This document shows, one piece after another, positions 25,261 through 33,916 of a stretch of 64,000 nt of DNA. Numbering within the stretch: the stretch's first letter is position 1; every line of letters starts with the position of its first letter. Location: the NCBI RefSeq assembly GCF_005670685.2, contig NZ_CP062008.1:3720001-3784000 (forward strand). Reading direction: 5' to 3'. The notes beneath the pieces are model-generated. The model was given only the letters and a program-made list of their open reading frames with translations. It was not told where the DNA came from and made no database searches. The translations under genes were made by a program, and so were the position numbers. Source of the DNA: Mycolicibacterium mucogenicum DSM 44124. Its GTDB lineage: Bacteria > Actinomycetota > Actinomycetes > Mycobacteriales > Mycobacteriaceae.

Positions 25261-27564
25261 ATGGGTTGCTCACGGTACATCGGCCGGGTCGGCGCTCTGG
25301 CAGTGTTTCTCGGGGTCGGCGTATCGATCACGACCGGACAGACGACCGCCTACGCCGAGCCGTCATCGCCGTCGACAGACACTTCGCATGCCGCGGAGGC
25401 GGCAACCCCCGGCAAACCGGCGCCCAAGCACGCGCCCGCCCCGGCGACAGCGGCAGCGCCCGATGCCGCGGCGGCCACGTCATCAGACGGGCCGGCGCCA
25501 TCGGCCCACAAACCCAAGCGACAGCCCAAAAACAAGGGCGGCGAAGGCAGAAGCGCGGACGCCGCCGACAAGCGCCGTGACGCGAACCCCAGTCACCACG
25601 CGGACAGCGCCGTCAAGGCAGGGCCGACCTCAACTTCCGGCGAATCCATCGGCGCCACAACAAAAATCAGTCAGCCGCAGCCCGCCGCCACGGTCAAGCG
25701 CTCCCCCACACCGGCCATCGTCACAACCGCGGCCGTGCCCGCGACCGCATCGGTAGTCCGTACCGCGGCGGCACCACTGGCAGCGGTCGTCACGCCCAAC
25801 GTGTCGGCCCCGACTGTTCCCAACCCGATCGGCCAGATCGTCACCGCGGCAAAGCAACTCCTCAGCATCGCGCTGAAACCGCTGGTGTCGGTCCTGCCGT
25901 CGAACGTGCCCGCCAATTCACCGGCCTTGTGGACGGTACTCGCGTGGGTGCGCAGGCAGATCGAGACGAATCTCCTTCCGCCCCATGTGGTTTCCGCCTG
26001 GAATGTGACCAGCCCGAACCTGCTGACCAACCCCGGCGCGGAGCTGGGTGATCCGTCGCTGTCCGGCGGCAGCACGGTGTCCATCCCCGGCTGGACCGTC
26101 ACCGGCACGCCGACCGTAATCAAGTACGGCACCGTGCGCCAGCTCCCGTTGGGTCTGCCGACGCCGGGGCCGACGCTCCCGGCCATCTTCAACTTCCCCA
26201 GCGATCGGCCCACCCCGGGCGACACCCAGTTCTTCGGCGGCGGCAACGTCGCAACCTCCACGCTGACCCAGACCGTCGATCTCAGCGGCGCCGCGGCGGG
26301 CATCGACGCCGGCACGACACCGTTCAAGCTGAGCGGATTCCTGGGCGGCGCCATGATCGATCCTTCGGCCGCGTCGATCAAGGTCACGTTCTTCGACGCC
26401 GGCGGGACACAGCTCGGCGTCGGCAAAGTGGCACCGGTCGGTCCCCTCGAGCGCTGGTTCCAGACCGGATTGCTCGAACGCAGCACCGAAGGCACCATCC
26501 CCGTCAACACCCGAACCGCGCAGGTGGTCGTCACGCTCAAGGACTCGAACCCGCTGACCGGCGGCTACAACAACGCGTTCGCCGACGATCTGTCCTTCAC
26601 CGTCGGGGCGTCGCTGCCGGCACCGCCGCCGCCCACGCCGCCGAAGTCGACGGTCGGCGCACTCGACCACATCTTCATGGTCTACCTGGAGAACAAGGGC
26701 TACAAGGACATCGTCGGCAGCGCCAACGCGCCGTACCTCAACAGCCTGATCGACACCTACGGCGTCGCGACCGACTACCACGCGCTGACGCACCCGAGCG
26801 ATCCGAATTACTACCCGATCCTCGGCGGCTCCGACTTCGGCCTCAGCTACAACTGCGCGACCAACTGCATCGATGCCACCAACCTTGCCGACAGAATCGA
26901 ATCGGCGGGCAAGACATGGGCCGGCTACGCGCAGGGCATGTCCGCCGCTGGGCCCTACGTGTCGACAAGCGGTTACGCGCCCGACCAGTTGCCTTTCCTG
27001 GCATATAGCGACATCTACAACAACCAGGCCCGCGCCACCGCGCATCTGCACCCACTGACCCAGATGGCGACAGATCTCTCGTCGTCGGCCACCACTCCCA
27101 ATTTCGTGTGGTTCGCGGCCAACGAGGCCAACAACGGTGAAGGGCCGCTCGACTTCCCCGGCGGCTATCTCAATTACATCGGGGCGCTGCTCACCAACCA
27201 CCAGTACAACGTGAAGGCGGCCGACCAGTTCGCTCAGCAGACCATCCCGACAATTCTGAATTCGGCGGTCTGGAACGACCCGACGCAGAAGTCGGCGATC
27301 GTCGTCACATTCGACGAAGACACCGACAACCTCTCGCTCGGCTTCGGCAACGGCGGCAATCGCGTTGTCACCGTGGTGATCCCATCTCCGGCAGCCGTCG
27401 ACGCCGGGATGCGTTCGGGGAACTTCACCAGCACCAGCTACGCCAACCACTACAGCCTGCTGCGCACTATCGAGGATTCACTGCAATTGGGGCCGTTGAC
27501 CAACAACGACGCCTACGCCGTGCCGCTCAACGACTTCTGGGGCACGCCGCCGGTCATGCCGTAG
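25261..27564 (+). CDS. Secreted multidomain phosphoesterase (SapM-like acid phosphatase domain)
   Basis: 767 residues, ATG 25261 with GGAAGGAA upstream. A signal peptide (GRVGALAVFLGVGVSITTG..AYA) precedes a low-complexity Ala/Pro/Lys/Thr region to about 190. A beta-rich module (about 250-455) begins NLLTNPGAELGDPSLSGG and contains GWTVTGTPTV, like galactose-binding/DUF642-type folds. The C-terminal domain (about 465-765) has DHIFMVYLENKGY, ALTHPSDPNYYPILGG, VVTFDEDTDN and YANHYSLLRTIEDSL. These are the acidic and His residues of the PF04185 phosphoesterase family, as in M. tuberculosis SapM. It probably removes phosphate from extracellular lipids or other esters. It ends at a perfect hairpin. 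Confidence 0.85.
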   Translation: MGCSRYIGRVGALAVFLGVGVSITTGQTTAYAEPSSPSTDTSHAAEAATPGKPAPKHAPAPATAAAPDAAAATSSDGPAPSAHKPKRQPKNKGGEGRSADAADKRRDANPSHHADSAVKAGPTSTSGESIGATTKISQPQPAATVKRSPTPAIVTTAAVPATASVVRTAAAPLAAVVTPNVSAPTVPNPIGQIVTAAKQLLSIALKPLVSVLPSNVPANSPALWTVLAWVRRQIETNLLPPHVVSAWNVTSPNLLTNPGAELGDPSLSGGSTVSIPGWTVTGTPTVIKYGTVRQLPLGLPTPGPTLPAIFNFPSDRPTPGDTQFFGGGNVATSTLTQTVDLSGAAAGIDAGTTPFKLSGFLGGAMIDPSAASIKVTFFDAGGTQLGVGKVAPVGPLERWFQTGLLERSTEGTIPVNTRTAQVVVTLKDSNPLTGGYNNAFADDLSFTVGASLPAPPPPTPPKSTVGALDHIFMVYLENKGYKDIVGSANAPYLNSLIDTYGVATDYHALTHPSDPNYYPILGGSDFGLSYNCATNCIDATNLADRIESAGKTWAGYAQGMSAAGPYVSTSGYAPDQLPFLAYSDIYNNQARATAHLHPLTQMATDLSSSATTPNFVWFAANEANNGEGPLDFPGGYLNYIGALLTNHQYNVKAADQFAQQTIPTILNSAVWNDPTQKSAIVVTFDEDTDNLSLGFGNGGNRVVTVVIPSPAAVDAGMRSGNFTSTSYANHYSLLRTIEDSLQLGPLTNNDAYAVPLNDFWGTPPVMP

Positions 27565-27575
27565 CCCAAACGAGT

Positions 27576-27605
27576 GTCGGACCCGAGGAAAACCTCGGGT
27601 CCGAC
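27576..27605. terminator. Bidirectional hairpin terminator
   Basis: GTCGGACCCGAGG-AAAA-CCTCGGGTCCGAC has perfect 13-bp arms with an AAAA loop. It lies in the convergent gap between the phosphoesterase (ends 27564) and acyl-CoA dehydrogenase (ends 27631) genes. Confidence 0.85.
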
Positions 27606-27630
27606 GTCTACTTGCGGTTGATTCGGCGGA

Positions 27631-29406
27631 TCAGAACCAGTCGACGTGCGCCTCGACGGTGGTGCGGTCCAGGCTGGCCAACAGGTCCAGCTGGGTCGTC
27701 ACCTTCGGCAGCTCGTAACGGAAGAAGTACTGCGCGGCAGCACGTTTCCCGTCGTAGAAGTTGCCGGTGTTGCCGCCGGCGGCAACCAGCTGCTCCAGCC
27801 AGATCCAGGCCATCACGATGTGGCCGGCGGCTTCCAGGTAAGCGGTCGAGTTGGCGAGCGTGGTCTCGGGATCGCCCGCGGCCCACAGCACCGCGGTGAC
27901 CTCGGCGAGGCGGTCGGTCTGCGCCTGCAGGTCACGCGCGTAGCCGGCCGTCGCCTCCGACTGCAGTGCGGTCTGGACGGTGTCACCGATCCGGCTCTGC
28001 AGCAGCTTCAGGCCGGCGCCGCCCTGCATGACCACCTTCCGGCCGAGCAGGTCGATGCCGTGAATGCCATGCGTGCCTTCGTGAATGGCGTTGAGGCGGT
28101 TGTCGCGGTACTGCTGCTCGACGTCGTACTCGGTGGTGTAGCCGTAGCCGCCGTGAATCTGGATGCCGAGGTTGTTGGCTTCCAGGCACCACTGCGACGG
28201 CCAGCTCTTGGCGATCGGCGTGAGGACCTCGAGCATCAGCTCGGCCTCGTCACGCTCGGCCCCGGTGAAGATCTTGATCTGGTCGACCAGCCGTGCGCAG
28301 TACAGGCCGAGCGCCAAAGCGCCTTCCACGTAAGACTTCTGGGCCAGCAGCATGCGCTTGACGTCGGCGTGCTCGATGATCGCGACCTGTGCCCGCGACG
28401 GATCCTTGTCGCCGACCGGACGGCCCTGGGTGCGCACCTTGGCGTACTCCAGCGACGTCAGGTAACCGGCGTAGCCGATGGCGGTGGCCATGGAGCCGAC
28501 GGCCACGCGGGCCTCGTTCATCATGTGGAACATGTAGGCCAGACCGCGGTGCTCCTCACCCACGAGGTAGCCGACGGCGCCGGGCTCGTCGGTGGGCTGG
28601 TGGCTGCCGTCACCGAAGTTCAGCAGGGCGTTGGTGGTGCCGTGGTTGCCCATCTTGTGATTGAGGCTGACGAGCGCGACGTCGTTGCGGGTGCCGTCGG
28701 TCAGGAACTTCGGCACGATGAACAGCGAGATGCCCTTCACGCCGGGGCCGCCGCCGGGGACCTTGGCCAGGACCAGGTGCACGATGTTCTCGGACAGCTC
28801 GTGGTCACCACCGGTGATCCACATCTTGGTGCCGGTGACGCGGTAGGTGCCGTCGGCCGCCTTGGTGGCCTTGGTGCTGATGTCGGCGAGCGACGAGCCG
28901 GCGTCCGGCTCGGAGAGGCACATGGTGCCGAAGTAGCGACCCTCGAGCATCGGGCGCACCCAGGTGTCGATCTGCTCTTCGGTGCCGTACTCGGTCAGCA
29001 GGTTCGCGTTGCCGACAGTGAGGAACGCGTACGAGAAAGTGGCGGGGTTCGCGGCACGGAAGAACGCGGCCGACGACTGCGCAACCACGTTGGGCAGCTG
29101 CATACCGCCGACACGCTCGTCGAACGAGCTGGCCATCAGGCCCGCGCCGTTGAAGTCGTCCAGCGCCTGCTTGATCTCGTCGATCAGCACGACCTTGCCG
29201 CTCTCGTCCACGAACGGCGGGTTGTGGTCGGCCTTCTTGTTGTGCGGCGCGAAGCGCTTGGTGGCAATGTCGGCGCTCAGATCGAGGACGGCATCGAAGG
29301 TGTCCCGCGAGTGCTCCGCGAAGTGCTCGTGCTTGGTGAGCTCGACGACGTCAAGCCACTCGTACAGCAAGAAGTCCAGGTCGCGCCGAGACATGAAATC
29401 AGTCAC
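27631..29406 (-). CDS. Long acyl-CoA dehydrogenase (FadE5-like class)
   Basis: 591 residues from GTG 29406 (GGAAGG upstream); ATG 29394 is an alternative. It belongs to the long ACAD class with an extra C-terminal helical domain. Motifs: GTMCLSEPDAGSSLADI, KMWITGGDHEL, NHKMGNHGTTNALLNFGD, the FAD/dimer region MMNEARVAVGS, and GGYGYTTEYDVEQQYRDNRLNAIHEGTHGI with the catalytic Glu in a Y-EGT context. Broad-chain acyl-CoA oxidation in the cytosol is expected. It is divergent from a TetR gene, with a large palindrome between them. Confidence 0.92.
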   Translation of the reverse strand: MTDFMSRRDLDFLLYEWLDVVELTKHEHFAEHSRDTFDAVLDLSADIATKRFAPHNKKADHNPPFVDESGKVVLIDEIKQALDDFNGAGLMASSFDERVGGMQLPNVVAQSSAAFFRAANPATFSYAFLTVGNANLLTEYGTEEQIDTWVRPMLEGRYFGTMCLSEPDAGSSLADISTKATKAADGTYRVTGTKMWITGGDHELSENIVHLVLAKVPGGGPGVKGISLFIVPKFLTDGTRNDVALVSLNHKMGNHGTTNALLNFGDGSHQPTDEPGAVGYLVGEEHRGLAYMFHMMNEARVAVGSMATAIGYAGYLTSLEYAKVRTQGRPVGDKDPSRAQVAIIEHADVKRMLLAQKSYVEGALALGLYCARLVDQIKIFTGAERDEAELMLEVLTPIAKSWPSQWCLEANNLGIQIHGGYGYTTEYDVEQQYRDNRLNAIHEGTHGIHGIDLLGRKVVMQGGAGLKLLQSRIGDTVQTALQSEATAGYARDLQAQTDRLAEVTAVLWAAGDPETTLANSTAYLEAAGHIVMAWIWLEQLVAAGGNTGNFYDGKRAAAQYFFRYELPKVTTQLDLLASLDRTTVEAHVDWF

Positions 29407-29435
29407 TGGGTTCTACCTTCCAATGCAGCCAGACA

Positions 29436-29468
29436 TTAGCAGTCGCTCATTTCCTAAGCGATTGCTAA
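29436..29468. promoter_or_regulatory. 33-bp palindromic operator between acyl-CoA dehydrogenase and TetR genes
   Basis: TTAGCAGTCGCT (29436-29447) and AGCGATTGCTAA (29457-29468) are inverted with 11 of 12 bases matching, spaced by 9. They sit 30 bp upstream of the dehydrogenase GTG and 51 bp upstream of the TetR ATG. Position and symmetry fit a TetR dimer-of-dimers site controlling both genes. Confidence 0.75.
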
Positions 29469-29518
29469 TATCGCCTATCGGTGAGGCCTGTGTCAACTGT
29501 GTGTACGATCACGTGCAC

Positions 29519-30103
29519 ATGAAGACCGACCGGACGACCGACTCGGCCGCAGCCGAGCGCATCCGGCGGGCGGCCATCGAGGCGTTCGCGGAGTCCGGCT
29601 ACGGCGGCACCTCGACCCGTCAGATCGCCAAACGCCTCAACATGAGCGCGACGGCCATGTACCCGCACTACCGCTCGAAAGAAGAACTGCTCTACGCCAT
29701 TGCCCTGGAAGGGCACGGCAGCCTCCTGGCGACGCTGCGCGCCACCGATGATGCCGCCGCACCGAGCGCGGAGCGCTTCCACACGGTCGTCGCGGCGTTC
29801 GCCACCTGGCATGCGGAAAACAGCAAGCAGGCCAGGGTCGTGCAATACGAACTCCACGGCCTGACCCCGGCCCACTACCGAACCATCGCCCCATTGCGGC
29901 ACCAGGTCACCGCCGTCATCGCCAACATCATCGAAACCGGCATGGCGACAGGCGAATTCCATGTCGACAACCTCGACGACGTGGTGATGGCGATCTCGTC
30001 GCTGTGCGTCGACGTGTGCCGGTGGTTCCCCTCGCGCACGCACCGCGACCCCCACAAACTGGGCGAGATCTACGCCCAGGTCGCCGCCCGTCTGGTGCGC
30101 TGA
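29519..30103 (+). CDS. TetR-family repressor, probable regulator of the divergent acyl-CoA dehydrogenase
   Basis: 194 residues from ATG 29519 (GTG 29513 in frame). The HTH covers about 12-58: AAIEAFAESGYGGTSTRQIA, then LNMSATAMYPHYRSKEELLY. The rest is a helical ligand domain with a His/Tyr-rich centre (YELHGLTPAHYRTIAP). The palindrome in the promoter gap makes autoregulation and control of the 27631 gene likely, probably relieved by an acyl-CoA. A weak hairpin, CCCGA-TTTT-TCGGG (30145-30158), follows. Confidence 0.9.
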   Translation: MKTDRTTDSAAAERIRRAAIEAFAESGYGGTSTRQIAKRLNMSATAMYPHYRSKEELLYAIALEGHGSLLATLRATDDAAAPSAERFHTVVAAFATWHAENSKQARVVQYELHGLTPAHYRTIAPLRHQVTAVIANIIETGMATGEFHVDNLDDVVMAISSLCVDVCRWFPSRTHRDPHKLGEIYAQVAARLVR

Positions 30104-30229
30104 CCGCACCCTGCGGAGTTCCGTCGGAAGCGCCGTCGCGCGCCCCCGATTTTTCGGGTTCTACCTGCCATAACCTGCCGGTGACCGGCGGCCGTCGTGA
30201 TGTACTTGCTGCCGACGACAGGAGGCCCG

Positions 30230-32428
30230 ATGGTCAACCCTCCACCGGAGGACCGCGAAGAGGTCGCGACGGCGGCCGACGACAGCCCGTCCACCACGGG
30301 CGACGCGCCAACGACCGAGGTCCGGTTGCGCCGCGTGCGCGGCAGATTCAGCATCCAGTCGAAGCTCATCACGATGTTGTTGGCCGCGAGCATCGTCTCG
30401 GCCGCCATCGTGGGTTTCATCGGATATCAGACCGGGCAGGCCTCGTTGCGCAACGCCGCCTTCGACCGGTTGACGCAGGTCCGTGAGACGCAGGCCCGGC
30501 AGTTCGCCGTCCAGGTCACCAATCTGAAGAACGCGCTGCTCATCTACACCAGCGGGCCCGCGATGGCCGAAGCCGTGCAGGCCTTCAGCACCGGATTCAA
30601 CGAATTGGCCAATGCCACAATCGATCCCGCTGAGCAGAACGCAATCGTCGATTACTACAACCAGGAACTGATCAACCCGGTCGAACGCGCGACGGGCGCC
30701 AAGTTGAACCTCAACGTGCTGTTGCCGTCGTCCAACGCGGCCAAGTACCTGCAGGCCCGGTACACCGTCGCCGCGGCTCGGCCGAACGGCCCGCCGCCGC
30801 CGCCCGATCCCACCGCCTGGGGCGCCGCCGCCAACCGCTACAACCTGTTCTTCCAAGAGGTCGTGCGGTTGTTCGGCTACGGCGACGCCCTGTTGATCGA
30901 TGCCGCCGGCAATGTCGTCTACTCAGCCAAGAAGCGCGCGGACCTCGGTACGAACGTCCTGTCCGGCCCGTACCAACAGGGCAACCTGCACGACGCCTAC
31001 GCCAAGGCGATGGGCGCCGACCGCGTCGGGTACGTCGCCATCACCGACTACCAGACCTATCACCCGGCCGCCGACCACCCCATCGCCTGGATGGCAGCGC
31101 CGGTCGTTTCGGGCGGGCGCACCGTGGGAGTGGTGGCACTGCAGTTCCCGATCTCCGGGCTGAATGATCTGATGACCTTCAACGGCAAGTGGCAGGCGAA
31201 CGGTCTGGGCGCCACTGGCGAAACCTATCTCGCCGGGACCGACGACCTCATGCGGTCGAATTCGCGCGTCTTCGAGGAGAATCGGCAGACCTATCAACGC
31301 GACGTCGTCGCGGCCGGGACACCGGCCGAGCTGGCGGAGCGGGCCGTCCGGCTCGGCGGTACCACGCTGATACAGCCCGTCGGTGGAGCCGCCACCCGCG
31401 CGGCGCAGCGCGGACAGTCGGGGGTCCTCATCGCCACCGACTACCTCGGCCAGGAGACGCTGCAGTCATATGCGCCCGTGACCGTCGGTCCCGACGTCAA
31501 TTGGTCGATCGTCGCGAAGATCAACACCGCGGAAGCCTTTGCGCCCGAACGTGTCTTCACCCGAACCATGGGCGTGGCCGTGACCGCGATCGTCATCCTG
31601 GACTGCCTGGCCGCCATGGCGCTCGCGCAACTGTTCGTACGGCCCATCCGACGGCTCGAGGCCGGTGCCCAGAAAGTCAGCAGGGGCGACTACGACGCGA
31701 TGATCCCGGTGCGGACGCGCGACGAATTCGGGGATCTGACCAAGACATTCAACGACATGAGCCGGCTGCTCGGCATCAAGGACGACCTGCTGCGCCGCGA
31801 ACGCCGGGAGAACGCCCAGCTGCTGCGCTCGCTGATGCCCGAATCGGTCATCGAGCGGTACCGCAACGGCGAGGAGACCATCAGCGAGAACCACCAGGAC
31901 GTCGCGGTGCTCTTCGCCGACATCGACGGCCTCGACGCGCTCTCCAGTGCGCTGCCGGCCGACGAATTCCTCACCGTGGTCAACGAATTGGTCCGCCAGT
32001 TCGACGACGCCGCCGAACGCAGCGGGGTCGAGCCGGTGCGCATCCTGCGCAACGGCTACACGGCGAGCTGCGGTTTGAACGTGCCCCGGCTGGACAACGT
32101 CGAGCGCATCGTCAACTTCGCCATCGAGTTGCAGCGCATCGTGGCCCGCCTCAACGACGAGGACAATCTGCAGCTCGGTTTCCGGGCCGGCATCGACACC
32201 GGCACCGTCACCAGCGGCCTGGTGGGCGGCGCCACCATGATGTACGACATGTGGGGCAGCGCAGTCGATTTGGCCTACCAGATTCAGGCCGGCGGCGCCG
32301 AGCCCGGGATCTACATCACCGGGCGGGTGTACGACGCCGTGCACGACACCCACCGGTTCACACCGGCCGGGCAGCACACGGTCGACGACGTCGAAGAGCC
32401 CATCTGGCGACTGGCCGGGCGGCGGTAG
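30230..32428 (+). CDS. Receptor-type class III adenylate/guanylate cyclase with altered active site
   Basis: 732 residues from ATG 30230, with AGGAGG upstream. Membrane segment (ITMLLAASIVSAAIVGFIGY, about 45-65), a large extracytoplasmic sensor of Cache type (about 66-440), a second membrane segment (GVAVTAIVILDCLAAMALAQ), HAMP (about 470-525) and a cyclase domain (about 550-730). Layout, length and downstream channel match M. tuberculosis Rv2435c. The first metal Asp is present (VLFADIDGLD), but the second metal position reads LRNGYTAS (Asn for Asp). The transition-state Asn/Arg pair reads GSAVDLAYQI (Asp and Gln). Catalysis may be weak or absent. It is coupled to an MscS channel gene 3 bp downstream. 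Confidence 0.88.
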   Translation: MVNPPPEDREEVATAADDSPSTTGDAPTTEVRLRRVRGRFSIQSKLITMLLAASIVSAAIVGFIGYQTGQASLRNAAFDRLTQVRETQARQFAVQVTNLKNALLIYTSGPAMAEAVQAFSTGFNELANATIDPAEQNAIVDYYNQELINPVERATGAKLNLNVLLPSSNAAKYLQARYTVAAARPNGPPPPPDPTAWGAAANRYNLFFQEVVRLFGYGDALLIDAAGNVVYSAKKRADLGTNVLSGPYQQGNLHDAYAKAMGADRVGYVAITDYQTYHPAADHPIAWMAAPVVSGGRTVGVVALQFPISGLNDLMTFNGKWQANGLGATGETYLAGTDDLMRSNSRVFEENRQTYQRDVVAAGTPAELAERAVRLGGTTLIQPVGGAATRAAQRGQSGVLIATDYLGQETLQSYAPVTVGPDVNWSIVAKINTAEAFAPERVFTRTMGVAVTAIVILDCLAAMALAQLFVRPIRRLEAGAQKVSRGDYDAMIPVRTRDEFGDLTKTFNDMSRLLGIKDDLLRRERRENAQLLRSLMPESVIERYRNGEETISENHQDVAVLFADIDGLDALSSALPADEFLTVVNELVRQFDDAAERSGVEPVRILRNGYTASCGLNVPRLDNVERIVNFAIELQRIVARLNDEDNLQLGFRAGIDTGTVTSGLVGGATMMYDMWGSAVDLAYQIQAGGAEPGIYITGRVYDAVHDTHRFTPAGQHTVDDVEEPIWRLAGRR

Positions 32429-32431
32429 ACC

Positions 32432-33910
32432 GTGTACTCCTCCGGTTCGTCATGGTTCCTGTGGGTCGCAGCCATCGCCATCGGGCTACCGGTCGGCCTG
32501 ATCGTCCTGACCGAGTGGCGCCGCTCCCTGATCCGCCGGCACAGCCCGCTCGCCGCGCCCGTCGGGCTCCTGCGCACGTATGTGCTCCCCGTGATCGCCG
32601 TCCTGTTGCTGATGCTCAAGGTCGCCGTCGTCCCCGCCCGCGACGTTCCCATCCGGATCGTGGCGACCGTCCTGGTGTTCCTGGTGCTGCTGCTGGTGCT
32701 GTCCGCCTTGAGCAACACGATGTTCGCGAACGCCCCGGAAACCTCGTGGCGCAGCCGCATCCCGCGCATCTTCCTCGACGTGGCCCGGATGGTGCTCATC
32801 ATCCTGGGCTTGGCGGTGATCTCCCGCTATATCTGGGGCAGCAATATCAAGGGCGTCTTCACCGCGGTCGGTGTCAGCTCCGTGGTCCTCGGCCTCATGC
32901 TGCAGCATTCCGTCGGGCAGATCGTGTCCGGGTTGTTCATGTTGTTCGAGCAGCCGTTCCGGATGGGCGACTGGCTTGACACCGCCGCGGCGCGTGGCCG
33001 CGTCGTCGAAGTCAACTGGCGCGCCGTGCACATCGAGTCCAGCACCGGCGTGCAGATCACCCCCAACTCGGTGCTGGCCGGCACGTCGTTCACCAACCTG
33101 AGCCGGCTGGCCACCTCGCACACGACCGTCACCACCACGTTCGCCGCCACTGACCCGCCCGATCAGGTGTGCGCGATGCTCACCCGGATTGCGGCCGCCC
33201 TGCCCAACCGCGGCGACGACGTCGAGCCCACCGCCGTGCCCATCGGCGATCACAAGTACCGCACCACCATCGGGCTGAAATCGCCCGGGGACGACGACGC
33301 CGTGCAGGCCACCTTCCTACGCTGGGTCTGGTATGCGGCCCGGCGCGACAAGCTGCACCTCGACGGTGTGGCCGACGACTACTCCACCCCCAAACGCGTC
33401 GACGAAGCGCTCGAGGAGGCGGCGGCGCCCGCACTCCGGCTGAACAAGGCCGACCAGCAGGCTCTCGCCGCGTACGCGCGCCTGATCCGGTACGGCACCG
33501 GCGAGCTCATCCAGGCGCCCGGCGAGGTCCCGAAAACCATCAACGTGGTGGTGTCAGGCCGGGTCCGGTTGACCGTGCCGACGGCCGATGGTTCAGTCGC
33601 CGGCGTGCGCAGCCTGGACAAGGGCGCGCTCATCGGCGTCGCCGCGTTCACCCACCAGGCGAACCTGGCCTACGTGCACGCCCTCGACGAAGTCACCCTG
33701 CTGCAGATCGAGCACGACGAAATCCAGCGCCTGCTCACCGACCGGCCCCAACTGTCCCGGGAGTTCGGCCGCCTCATCGACGAACGGCGGAGCGAGGCCA
33801 GAGCCACCATCAGATCCGCGGGGAAAGCAGACCGCGCCAAGGCAATTCGGGATGCCGGGCCTGCACAGCTCGGCACTGCCGGTGGAGCCAAGGGGTTCGA
33901 GTCCCCTTAG
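32432..33910 (+). CDS. MscS-type channel with C-terminal cyclic-nucleotide-binding domain
   Basis: 492 residues starting 3 bp after the cyclase stop. Four or five membrane segments are followed by the MscS pore/beta domain (VGVSSVVLGLMLQHSVGQIV; LFEQPFRMGDWL; VHIESSTGVQITPNSVLAG) and a cNMP-binding fold at about 345-460. It matches Rv2434c in order. In the phosphate-binding cassette the usual GE and R positions read GVAAFTHQANLAYVHAL (Val for Glu, Asn for Arg), so cAMP binding by the standard mode is doubtful. The last residues (GGAKGFESP) are encoded by a tRNA-like sequence at 33891-33914, so the natural C-terminus may have been replaced. Confidence 0.87.
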   Translation: MYSSGSSWFLWVAAIAIGLPVGLIVLTEWRRSLIRRHSPLAAPVGLLRTYVLPVIAVLLLMLKVAVVPARDVPIRIVATVLVFLVLLLVLSALSNTMFANAPETSWRSRIPRIFLDVARMVLIILGLAVISRYIWGSNIKGVFTAVGVSSVVLGLMLQHSVGQIVSGLFMLFEQPFRMGDWLDTAAARGRVVEVNWRAVHIESSTGVQITPNSVLAGTSFTNLSRLATSHTTVTTTFAATDPPDQVCAMLTRIAAALPNRGDDVEPTAVPIGDHKYRTTIGLKSPGDDDAVQATFLRWVWYAARRDKLHLDGVADDYSTPKRVDEALEEAAAPALRLNKADQQALAAYARLIRYGTGELIQAPGEVPKTINVVVSGRVRLTVPTADGSVAGVRSLDKGALIGVAAFTHQANLAYVHALDEVTLLQIEHDEIQRLLTDRPQLSREFGRLIDERRSEARATIRSAGKADRAKAIRDAGPAQLGTAGGAKGFESP

Positions 33911-33914
33911 CCCC
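33891..33914 (+). other. tRNA-like T-arm plus 3' acceptor strand, possible attachment-site remnant
   Basis: AGGGG-TTCGAGT-CCCCT forms a perfect 5-bp T stem with a 7-base loop carrying the invariant GTTCRA..C positions. It is followed by TAGCCCC, which would pair with a GGGGCTA 5' acceptor (as in some alanine tRNAs). The 5' half and anticodon arm are absent upstream. It lies exactly between the conserved cyclase/channel pair and the catabolic block. Confidence 0.45.
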
Positions 33915-33916
33915 CG

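Noticed and set aside
30145..30158. CCCGA-TTTT-TCGGG as a terminator of the TetR gene
   Set aside because: A five-base stem is too weak to call with confidence; noted in the TetR entry only.
33842..33914. A complete tRNA gene on the plus strand
   Set aside because: The T-arm and acceptor strand fit, but there is no 5' acceptor partner (GGGGCTA), no anticodon arm and only a doubtful D-arm-like GCTC...GAGC. Reported only as a 3' remnant.
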